Below are positions 14,024 through 22,846 of a DNA stretch of 64,000 nucleotides, piece by piece. The position numbers and the translations under genes were made by a program. Under the pieces are notes generated by a model. That model was not told where the DNA came from. It worked only from the letters and a program-made list of their open reading frames with translations, and made no database searches. Numbering within the stretch: position 1 is the first letter of the stretch; the number at the start of each line of letters is the position of its first letter. The stretch covers positions 178,910-242,909 of the forward strand of contig JAUHWG010000014.1 of assembly GCA_030424595.1 (NCBI GenBank), written 5' to 3'. This DNA comes from Polyangia bacterium. GTDB lineage: Bacteria > Myxococcota_A > Polyangia > Nannocystales > Nannocystaceae.

Positions 14024-15720
14024 GGGGACCCCAGCGCAAGACCGAAGAGGCGTGGATCGGGAGAACTCTCGACGAGCGCTACAAAGTTCAGGAGGTGTTC
14101 TCGGAGACCGAGACCCACACTGTCTTTGTCGCCCAGCACCTCCGCCTTCGGAAGCTCGTCGCGATCAAGATCATCCAGCAGGAGTACGCGAGCGACGGTG
14201 AGGTCGCGGCTCGCTTCGCCCGCGAGGCCTCGGCCGGGGCGCAGTTCGATCACCCGAACGTCGTCGGCATCATCGACTGCGGTCGTCTCAGCGATGGTCG
14301 GACCTACCTGGTCACGGAGATGGTCCGCGGTCCGTCGCTCCGCCAGTTCCTGCTGGAGCACGGGCGCATGCACTGGACCCTCGCCTGTGACATCGGCTCG
14401 CAGCTCTCCGAGGCGCTGATCGCCGCCCACGCGGTCGGGATCATCCACCGCGACGTCAACCCGGACAACCTCCTCCTGGAGGTCCGCGACGACGGCTCCT
14501 ACTGGATCAAGCTGACGAGCTTCGGCATCGCCCGGATGACCGGTAACGCCCTCGTCGACCCGAGCCATGAGCTCGGCTCGACGCTCACCCGCCAGGGGAT
14601 GATCCTCGGCACCGCGGGATACATGGCGCCCGAGCAGGCGATCGGCGAAGAGGTCGACGAGGCCGCGGACGCCTACGCCCTCGGCGCGGTGCTCTGGGAG
14701 TGCGTGAACGGCCGACCGCTGTGGACCGCCGACAGCATCGAGGACGCGCTCGCGCTCCAGCTCCACAACGACCCCGCGCCCTTCGATCCGAGCCCGGACG
14801 GCCCGCTGCCCGAGGCCCTGACGACGACGATCCTCCGCCTCCTCGCCCGCGATCCGCGGGAGCGGCCGCGGCTCATCGATCCGGTGTCGACGACCCTCCG
14901 CAAGCTCGCCCACGGCTCCGACTTTGAGGAGTCGCTGGTCACCCAGATCCCCGAGACCTCGGGGGTGAGCGGGCTCGGCGGCTATCCGAGCGTCGGCGGC
15001 GTGCCCTTTGACGTCGAGCGCGGCGGTACGGTCGTCGTCGACGACTTCGTCTTCCCCACAGGACCGGCCGGCGGGAGCTCGGTCAAGGCGGTCTTTAGCC
15101 AGCTCGGCGACGTGCTCAAGGCGCTCTGGCGCGGTGCGTCTGCCGGAACTCGGGCGGTCCTGGCGATGATCTCGCTGACCCCGGTGATCCTGATCGCGGT
15201 CGCCCTGATGGTCGGCGGTCGCTCGAAGGACGAGGACGAGGAGCCCGCGGAGACCGTAGCCAAGGCCGACGAGCCGAAGGCGGACGCGGAGGTCCCGAAG
15301 GAGGATCCGATCGTCGACGACGACAAGGACGAGCCCGAAGCGCCGTCCGTCCCCCCCGAGGTCGAGGCGGCGGTCAAGCTCCTCCTCGATCCGGAGGTGA
15401 GCGACAAGGAGCGCAGCGTCGGCGCGACCAAGGTCAGCGAGTTTGAGCCCGACGATCTGCTGCCGGCGCACGTTCGCGCGAGCGCTCAGCTCGTGCTCGC
15501 CTCGAAGTGCGCCGACAAGAAGGCGATCCTCCTCAAGCTCCGCGAGCTCGACGCGGCGGAGTCGTTGCCGGTCCTCCAGGCGCTCGACAAGGCGCCGCGC
15601 AACAAGTGTGGGACTAAGAAGCGGAAGAAGGACTGCTACGCGTGCCTGCGCGAGGACCTCGCCCGGACCGTCGGTCGCTTTGAGGTGCTCGCCGAGCTGG
15701 CCGAGAAGAAGGGCTCGTAG
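14020..15720 (+). CDS. Ser/Thr kinase-like protein, probable pseudokinase
   Basis: 566 aa. The N-terminal 280 residues fold as a protein kinase: Lys50 in LVAIKII, Glu69, YMAPEQ and the usual C-lobe. But the Gly-rich loop is lost (EVFSETETHTVF), the catalytic loop is HRDVNPDN (Lys replaced by Asn147), and the Mg-binding DFG is TSFG (Asp replaced by Ser167). Loss of DFG Asp and loop Lys predicts no or weak phosphotransfer. A membrane helix (VLAMISLTPVILIAVALMV, about 385-403) and an acidic linker follow. The C-terminal region of about 110 residues carries four Cys (KCADK, NKCGT, DCYAC). The start is GTG with GGAGG about 8 nt upstream; a leader ORF overlaps it. It may be a scaffold or allosteric partner of the nearby active kinases. 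Confidence 0.88.
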   Translation: MRGPQRKTEEAWIGRTLDERYKVQEVFSETETHTVFVAQHLRLRKLVAIKIIQQEYASDGEVAARFAREASAGAQFDHPNVVGIIDCGRLSDGRTYLVTEMVRGPSLRQFLLEHGRMHWTLACDIGSQLSEALIAAHAVGIIHRDVNPDNLLLEVRDDGSYWIKLTSFGIARMTGNALVDPSHELGSTLTRQGMILGTAGYMAPEQAIGEEVDEAADAYALGAVLWECVNGRPLWTADSIEDALALQLHNDPAPFDPSPDGPLPEALTTTILRLLARDPRERPRLIDPVSTTLRKLAHGSDFEESLVTQIPETSGVSGLGGYPSVGGVPFDVERGGTVVVDDFVFPTGPAGGSSVKAVFSQLGDVLKALWRGASAGTRAVLAMISLTPVILIAVALMVGGRSKDEDEEPAETVAKADEPKADAEVPKEDPIVDDDKDEPEAPSVPPEVEAAVKLLLDPEVSDKERSVGATKVSEFEPDDLLPAHVRASAQLVLASKCADKKAILLKLRELDAAESLPVLQALDKAPRNKCGTKKRKKDCYACLREDLARTVGRFEVLAELAEKKGS

Positions 15721-15721
15721 G

Positions 15722-16060
15722 GCCCCCGCTCCGGCCGAGACCAGCCTGGTCGTCGTCCGCTCACCGGTCGACGGGGCCTTCGCCGACGTGTCGATCGGCT
15801 GCTCCGGCAACCTCGGCGGGTGGATGCCGATCGGCGAGAACGAGTACACGCGGGTCGACCTGGTCACCGGCAACTTCCAGGACGTCAACGGTTGCTCCAA
15901 CGGGCGCCATGAGATGACCAGCGACAACCCCTTCGGGGTTACGGTCTGGGGCTGGGGCTCAAACGCGAGCCAGCAGTTCAACACCGTCTACGTCTCCTAC
16001 GCCTACCCGGCGGGGGCGAGCGTCAAGGGGATCAACGACGTCGAAGTGCTGCCGCAGTAG
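15722..16060 (+). pseudogene. C-terminal remnant of an IgGFc-binding-like surface protein
   Basis: Directly after the kinase-like stop, another frame reads sensibly for about 110 residues: SLVVVRSPVDGAF, IGCSGNLGGW, VTGNFQDVNGCSNGRH, PFGVTVWGWGSN, VSYAYPAGASVKGIN, to a stop at 16060. The pattern (PFGVTVWGWG followed by SYAYPAG) resembles the end of the IgGFc-binding-protein domain common in secreted Myxococcota proteins. There is no N-terminal portion, signal peptide or credible start; upstream the frame lies in shadow of the kinase-like gene. The simplest reading is a gene truncated by deletion or recombination. A short gene from GTG 15789 is less likely. Confidence 0.55.
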
Positions 16061-16247
16061 GCCTCGATACGCTGACAGGGGGACGGAGGAGCGTCGCGCT
16101 CGCGGCAGAGGTCTCCGCCCCCCGGTCTCGACCCCGCAGGATGGCGATTAGGTCTGCAGTCAGCGGCCTGGATCGTCGTTTCGCCCGCGATTGTCTCGTG
16201 CTAGCGTTGTTCCGCGGCGCCAGTGTCAGCGCGCAGAAGAGCCCGCG

Positions 16248-18452
16248 ATGCCGATGGAGACGAAGGAGGAGGCGGAGGCGCTGCTCGGGCTGGTGCTCGA
16301 CGGCAAGTACCGCCTCGAAGCCTTGATCGGTCGCGGGGGCTTCGGCGTAGTCTACCGCGCGCGCCACCTCATCTGGGACCAGCTCGTCGCGATCAAGGTC
16401 CTGACCAAGCTGACCAACGTCGGCGAGGAGACGCGCGACGAGGTGCTCGGCTTCTTCGTCCGCGAGGGACGGCTGCTGAGCGCCCTCTCGAGCAGGACTA
16501 CGGGGATCGTCCAGGCGCGGGATATCGGCACCTTGGTCACCGAGACCGGTCTGTGGATGCCCTACATGGTCCTGGAGTGGCTCGACGGCGAACCGCTGGG
16601 ACGGATCCTCAAACGTGAGCGGTTCGCCGGCGGGGCGACCCGCAGCGCTGAGGAGGTCTTTCAGATCTTCGACGGCGTCGCGCGGGCGCTGGCCGTCGCC
16701 CACGCCCACAACGTCGCCCATCGCGACATCAAGCCGCCCAACATCGTCGTCGTCGGGCGGAGCCTCGCGCCCGGCGTGGTGATCAAGCTGCTCGACTTCG
16801 GCATCGCCAAGGTGATGCAGGCCCACTCGAACGAGTCGCTGGAGATGACCGGCTCGCAGCAGTCGATGTTCACCCCCTACTACGGCGCGCCGGAGCAGTT
16901 CAACCGCGGCCTCGGCGGCTCGGGGCCCTGGAGCGACGTCTTCGCGATGGCCTTGGTGATCGTCGAGGTGATGATCGGGCGCCGGGTTCTCAGCGGGCAG
17001 AGCTACAGCGAGCTCAGCACCATGTGCCTCGATCCTGAGACTCGGCCGACGCCGCGGGCCTTCGGCGCGGAGGTGGACGACGCCGTCGAGGCTGTCTTCG
17101 CCCGGGCGCTGGCGATCAGGCCCGAGGATCGCTTCAGCAACATGGGCGAGTTCTGGCTGGCGCTTGTGGACGCCCTCGAGATCGACGGCTATCCGCCGCT
17201 CTCCCTCGAGGTGGTCGCCGACGTCTCAGGGATCTCCTCGACCCTGGACTGGGCCAACGCGAGCGTCAGTCAGCCGCGGCCGGAGGACAGCCTCGGCAGC
17301 CTCCGCGCCCTCGACTCGCAGGCGCACGAGCTGGGGATCAGCCGGACGGGGCCGCCCAGCGCGAGCTCGTCGCGGCCGGTGACCGAGGAGCCTCCGAAGC
17401 GGCGCGTGGCGATGTTCTTCGGGGCTGGAGCCATGGTCTGCGGGGCGGGGCTGGCCTACCTCAACTTCGCCGGTGATGACCGCGACGGTGCGGTCAAGGC
17501 GAGCGATGTGCTTGAGGACGAGGGCTCGGGGGAGGGCTCGGGGGAGGGCATGGGCGAGGTCGCGGTCGAGCCGCCCGCCCCCTGTCCCGAGGGCATGGTG
17601 AAGATCGAGGGGTCGTCGTTCTTCATGGGCACGGACGATGTCGACGTCCCGGTGCTCGCGCTCGCTCGACCGGCGCACAAGGTCGAGGTCGCCGACTTCT
17701 GCCTCGATCGGACCGAGGTCACGGTCGCGGCGTTCCGCGCCTTCTCCGAGGTCGGGGAGAGCAAGCGGGCCTTCACCGACTCCTTTTGGCCGCAGGGGAG
17801 CGCCGACAAGAGAGAGTGGCAGCGCCAGCGCGAGGCCCTCAGCCCGCTCTGCAACGGCGTCGAGCCGGAGCGTGACGAGCATCCGGTCAACTGCGTGACA
17901 TGGTCGCAGGCGGACGAGCATTGCCGCCTCGCGGGGAAGCGCCTGCCCTCGGAGGCCGAGTGGGAGTACGCCGCCCGCGGTCGTGATGGACGCATCTTTC
18001 CCTGGGGCGACGAACCGCCGACGGCCGAGCGGGTCAACGGCTGTGGGATCGAGTGCTCCGCGTGGCAGGAGGAGGCGGGCCTCGACGTGACGCCTAGGCT
18101 CTACGAGGGCGACGACGGCTACTTCGGCACCTCTCCGGTCGGCGCCTTCCCGAAGGGGGCGACCGAGGCGGGTCTCGTCGACATCATCGGCAACGTCTTT
18201 GAGTGGACCGCCGACGCCTACCGCCCCTACGACGACGAGAGCGAGGCGGATCCGAGCCGGCGAGTGATCCGCGGCGGCGCCTTCAACTCGTTCCAACCAG
18301 AGCACGCCAACCCGGCGCTGCGCTACCCGATGGCCGCCGAGGCCCACAGCCACGGGATCGGCTTTCGTTGCGCCGCCGCGGTGCTCGATGGCGGCGAGGG
18401 AGCGGCCGAGTCCGAGGGGCCCGCCGCAGGGGCGGAGGCGGAGGCGGGCTGA
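16248..18452 (+). CDS. Ser/Thr kinase fused to a formylglycine-enzyme-like (SUMF1) domain
   Basis: 734 aa from ATG 16248 (weak AGAAGAG upstream). The kinase domain is at about residues 20-320: GRGGFGVVY, Lys in LVAIKVL, catalytic loop HRDIKPPN, LDFGIAK, and a GAPEQF activation segment, so predicted active. A membrane segment (VAMFFGAGAMVCGAGLAYL) and a Gly/Glu linker lead to a C-terminal FGE-sulfatase domain (about 448-715): GSSFFMGTD, RTEVTV, HPVNCVTW, RLPSEAEWEYAARG, GNVFEWTAD, RVIRGGAF and GFRCAA. The paired active-site Cys region of true formylglycine-generating enzymes is missing: after NPALRY the sequence goes quickly to GIGFRC. It is probably a binding module, as in Pkn1-type kinases. 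Confidence 0.92.
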   Translation: MPMETKEEAEALLGLVLDGKYRLEALIGRGGFGVVYRARHLIWDQLVAIKVLTKLTNVGEETRDEVLGFFVREGRLLSALSSRTTGIVQARDIGTLVTETGLWMPYMVLEWLDGEPLGRILKRERFAGGATRSAEEVFQIFDGVARALAVAHAHNVAHRDIKPPNIVVVGRSLAPGVVIKLLDFGIAKVMQAHSNESLEMTGSQQSMFTPYYGAPEQFNRGLGGSGPWSDVFAMALVIVEVMIGRRVLSGQSYSELSTMCLDPETRPTPRAFGAEVDDAVEAVFARALAIRPEDRFSNMGEFWLALVDALEIDGYPPLSLEVVADVSGISSTLDWANASVSQPRPEDSLGSLRALDSQAHELGISRTGPPSASSSRPVTEEPPKRRVAMFFGAGAMVCGAGLAYLNFAGDDRDGAVKASDVLEDEGSGEGSGEGMGEVAVEPPAPCPEGMVKIEGSSFFMGTDDVDVPVLALARPAHKVEVADFCLDRTEVTVAAFRAFSEVGESKRAFTDSFWPQGSADKREWQRQREALSPLCNGVEPERDEHPVNCVTWSQADEHCRLAGKRLPSEAEWEYAARGRDGRIFPWGDEPPTAERVNGCGIECSAWQEEAGLDVTPRLYEGDDGYFGTSPVGAFPKGATEAGLVDIIGNVFEWTADAYRPYDDESEADPSRRVIRGGAFNSFQPEHANPALRYPMAAEAHSHGIGFRCAAAVLDGGEGAAESEGPAAGAEAEAG

Positions 18453-18595
18453 GGTTCGGCCCCGGGTTGGCGCGTCTCGACGCCGTTCTTGGAGGCCGTG
18501 ATCACGACACCTCGGCGGCGCTCGAGCTCCCCGCTCTCGGGGGGCGATCGCCCGCGCAGCTCCTCGGTCTCAGGCCTCGTCGGGCTCCAGCGCTG

Positions 18596-19840
<1,245 letters not shown>

Positions 19841-20069
19841 CGAGGCTTCGACGATACACGGCGGGCCCGGCGCGTACCAGCCAAGGGCGCCTCGCCCCGC
19901 GATCGCACATTCGGCTGTGCTCGACAGCGATCCTGCGATCGGCCAGCGTTACCCTCCGGAGAGGGCCTCGCGATGGGCTTGGCCAGCATCGCGCGCCGAG
20001 CCGACGGGCGAGGGCGAGACGAGCGGTGCCTCGGCCTCAGCCTCGCCCTCGGCGTTCGTGGTCCTCGGC

Positions 20070-20822
20070 TCAGCCGCGCGATGGTGGCGTGATCACCCCA
20101 AAGGCGCCGCCGGTCGGGTCGCTGACGACCGCCATACGGCCGACGTTCTCGACGTCGAAGGTCGGGGTGAGGGCCTTGCCGCCGTAGCGCTTGACCCGCT
20201 CGATCGTCGCGTCGACATCGCCGACGTCGACCCATGAGAGCCAATAGGCGGGGGCCCCCGGGGCGCGCTGGGTCATCGCCCCGCCGAGCTGTCCGCTGTC
20301 GCCCGAGAGGATGTAGTAGTCGCCGTCCGGCATCGGCATCTCCGCGCTCCCCAGGCCGAGCGTCGAGCGCAGCCACTCGAGGTCGGCGGCGACGTCCGTG
20401 CTGTGGAGCTCGGTCCAGTGGATCCCGCCCTCGCCGGGGGGGGCGTTCTCGGCGCTCGGATCGGCCTCGTGGAAGAGGCTGATCGCCGCGCCGCTGGGGC
20501 TCGTGACGACGCTAAAACGACCGGGCGGGATGTCGGTCGGAGGGACCAGGATCTGACCGCCGTTGGCCTTCGCCGCCGCCGAGCAGGCGTCGACATCCTC
20601 CACCCGAAAGTAGTTGTCCCAGTGGCTCGGGACGCCGGGCATCGGCGGCTCGGAGAGGTGGGCTATCGGAACGCCGCCGGCGACGAACATGGTCGCCTCG
20701 CTGTCGCCCATCGGCGCTGTCATGACCTTCCAACCCAGCGCCTCCGAGTAGAACGCCTTGGCTTTCTCGGTGTCGGTGCTAATGATCCCAAACCAGCAGA
20801 ACTTGTGATTTTGATAGGGCAT
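20070..20822 (-). CDS. Two-domain VOC (glyoxalase/dioxygenase-fold) protein
   Basis: 250 aa from ATG 20822, with GAGGAAGAG about 8 nt upstream. Two vicinal-oxygen-chelate half-domains lie in tandem: first about residues 5-122 (FCWFGIISTDTEKAKAFYSE, LGWKV, NYFRVEDVDAC, SPSGAAISLFHEA), second about 133-248 (HWTELHSTDVAADLEWLRST, YWLSWVDVGDVDATIERV, DPTGGAFGVITP). VOC proteins bind a divalent metal and act on small substrates (glyoxalase I, thiol transferases, dioxygenases). Its divergence from the bacillithiol genes suggests a thiol-dependent glyoxalase or resistance enzyme, as with the VOC enzyme FosB that uses bacillithiol. That link is inference; a dual-VOC hydroxylase-like role is also possible. 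Confidence 0.87.
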   Translation of the reverse strand: MPYQNHKFCWFGIISTDTEKAKAFYSEALGWKVMTAPMGDSEATMFVAGGVPIAHLSEPPMPGVPSHWDNYFRVEDVDACSAAAKANGGQILVPPTDIPPGRFSVVTSPSGAAISLFHEADPSAENAPPGEGGIHWTELHSTDVAADLEWLRSTLGLGSAEMPMPDGDYYILSGDSGQLGGAMTQRAPGAPAYWLSWVDVGDVDATIERVKRYGGKALTPTFDVENVGRMAVVSDPTGGAFGVITPPSRG

Positions 20823-21128
20823 CTCGTGGACTCTTCCTCGTTTGTGGAGTGAGCAGAACCACCGCGATACAAACACACTCGCGGGTGCTCCGGCGATGCC
20901 CAAGAGGGATGCGGAAGGGCTGGCAGCCAGCTCGTGAGGGCGCTGATGGGGGTCGCTCAGAACGACGGTCGGCGTCCATTCACGCCGCCTCGCGGACGAT
21001 AAGTAGTGCTATTAGTTGTTCCAATTGCTGATATTACAGGTGGGCAACGTCGGGGCTACGGAGATGCAATTCACTTTTGTTCGAACTGTCGTGATGATCT
21101 CGCCGGGCGCTCGCGGGGGGAAGGGCCA
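20823..21128. promoter_or_regulatory. Divergent intergenic region with AT-rich island
   Basis: A 306-bp divergent gap between the VOC gene and the bsh genes. About 21000-21100 is clearly AT-richer than its surroundings and holds a small palindrome, GTTCGAAC (21078-21085 region). No unambiguous -35/-10 pair was found. It probably holds promoters for both directions. Confidence 0.45.
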
Positions 21129-22820
21129 GTGATCGAGCCTTTGGCTGCGGCGCTCCTCGCTGCGGCGGTCGCTGAGCTCCGCCCCGCGAGCCCGCTGCGA
21201 GTGGCGGCGCTGGTCGATCGGAGCACGCCAGCGCTCCTGGATCCCTACCTGCGGGCGGGGTGCCTTGCGCGTCGAGTCGAGGTCTCCTCCGAGGAGACGA
21301 CGCGGCTGCGGCGGACGCCTGCGCGGCCCTACCACGACGTCTGCCGACTTGTCCCCGGGGCCAGCTTGGAGTCCGCCGGGGTGCTCGACGCCAGCCTCGA
21401 TCTCGCGCTCGTCGGTCCCTCCGGGATCCCTTGGTTGGGCGAGGTCGTCGCGTCTCTCGCTGAGGGCGGAGTGCTCGTCATCGGCGATGAACCGTCGGCC
21501 CGTGCTGCCCTCTTGGAGATCGGGGCTCAGGCTTCGTCGGTCGCGGTCGACGGGGCGCAGGTGCTCATGCTCCGGCGGGGTGGAGCTGGGCGACGCGCCG
21601 GAGGGTCGACCACCCCGCCGTGGTCGACGCTGGACCGCTGCGCCTGTGTGGACCGTCGGCGGGTGGCCGCAGCGATCGCGTGCGCTCACCCGCCGAGGAG
21701 ATCGCTCGATCCCTCCGACCACGGCGAAGCTCGCGGGGCTTCGTCCCGCGGAGCCGAGGCGGCCCTGGGCTGGGCGCGGATCCAGGAGCGCCTCGCCCGT
21801 GCGGTCGCCTCACGGCTGGAGGATCCAGAGCTGGGCGCGGCGCTGCTCGAGGACGTGGCGGGGCTCATGGCGACCTGCGAGCGTGCGGCGGCGGACGGCG
21901 CTGCCGACGTCCGCAGCCCGAGCGCCTCCGATCGCGCCGGTGTGGATCTCCTCCTCCTGGTCCCGCATCCCGACGACGAGACCGTCTACTTTGGCGGGGT
22001 GGTGGCGGCGGCGATCGGGGCTGGCCTCCGCCTTCATGTCGCGACCCTCACAGGCGGGGAGGGGGGGCTGGATCTCCGGGGCGTCGGTCCGGCTGCTCCC
22101 CTCAGCGCGAGGGCGGGAGATGGGGTCGTCGCCGTCGCGCCGAGTCGTGGGACGGCCGAGCCTGCTCCGCCGCTCGGGCTCGCCGAGGCGCGAGCCCTGG
22201 AGCAGAGCGCTGCGTTAGAGGCGTTGGGGGCCGGCTCCTGCGGCCGCACCGGCTTGGGCTTTGCCGACACCGGCAAGTACGTCGACGGCCGACGGTCGCG
22301 GCCGATGTCGGCCTCCGAGGCGCTCGCCCGTTGGGACCTGGCCGTGATCATCGACCGCCTCGTGGACCTGTTCAGAGAGGTCCGGCCGCGGGTGATCGTG
22401 ACGATGGATCCGATCCGTGACCCGAACTACTCGCTGCACGCCCATCACCTCGCCTGTGGAGCGGCAGCGCTGGTCGCCGCGGGTCTCAGCGCCTCCGACG
22501 AGGGGGGGGAGGGCTCTCTCGCCGGGCTATGGACGGTGCAGCCGAGCCATGTCGCCGCGGACGTGCGCGCGGCAGGGGACAGGGCGACCGAGACGGACAC
22601 CCTGGGACTCGCGCAGATCCCAGTCGAGATCGGCCGCAAGCTCGCCGCCCTAGCAGCCTACCCCTCCCAGGGCTACTCGACACAGCGGCTCGTAGAGGCG
22701 CTAGAGGCCGCTCAGGCCACGGACCGGGAGATCTGCGAGGTGCTCCTGCGGCGGGTCCGCTTTTCTCCTGCGGCCGATCCGATCCAGTTACTTCCCAGGA
22801 CCGACGGGCGTTGTGCCTAG
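21129..22820 (+). CDS. bshB: BshB-like LmbE/PIG-L deacetylase with extra N-terminal domain
   Basis: 563 aa from GTG 21129 (AAGGG upstream). The C-terminal part (about 270-560) is a PIG-L zinc deacetylase: metal/catalytic motif VPHPDDETVYFGG (His280, Asp282, Asp283), then LTGGEGG, GFADTGKYVDG, VIVTMDPIRDPNYSLHAHHLA (His437/439/440). In bacillithiol synthesis BshB removes the acetyl group from GlcNAc-malate. The next gene encodes BshC and BshA, which supports this role. At about twice the usual BshB length, it carries an N-terminal region of about 150 residues (SLDLALVGPSGIPWLGEVVASL, EGGVLVIGD) resembling a Rossmann/methyltransferase-like fold without a clear SAM motif, then a variable helical linker. 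It may act in a modified thiol pathway. Confidence 0.85.
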   Translation: MIEPLAAALLAAAVAELRPASPLRVAALVDRSTPALLDPYLRAGCLARRVEVSSEETTRLRRTPARPYHDVCRLVPGASLESAGVLDASLDLALVGPSGIPWLGEVVASLAEGGVLVIGDEPSARAALLEIGAQASSVAVDGAQVLMLRRGGAGRRAGGSTTPPWSTLDRCACVDRRRVAAAIACAHPPRRSLDPSDHGEARGASSRGAEAALGWARIQERLARAVASRLEDPELGAALLEDVAGLMATCERAAADGAADVRSPSASDRAGVDLLLLVPHPDDETVYFGGVVAAAIGAGLRLHVATLTGGEGGLDLRGVGPAAPLSARAGDGVVAVAPSRGTAEPAPPLGLAEARALEQSAALEALGAGSCGRTGLGFADTGKYVDGRRSRPMSASEALARWDLAVIIDRLVDLFREVRPRVIVTMDPIRDPNYSLHAHHLACGAAALVAAGLSASDEGGEGSLAGLWTVQPSHVAADVRAAGDRATETDTLGLAQIPVEIGRKLAALAAYPSQGYSTQRLVEALEAAQATDREICEVLLRRVRFSPAADPIQLLPRTDGRCA

Positions 22821-22846
22821 TCCCTCTGGCCAGCTCGGCGTCGATC

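Noticed and set aside
21006..21060. A start at 21006 for the bshB-like gene
   Set aside because: The stretch to 21129 reads as AT-rich promoter DNA; GTG 21129 has an RBS and gives a clean N-terminus.
22215..22448. Minus-strand reading frame inside the bshB-like gene
   Set aside because: It shadows a well-supported gene with catalytic motifs.
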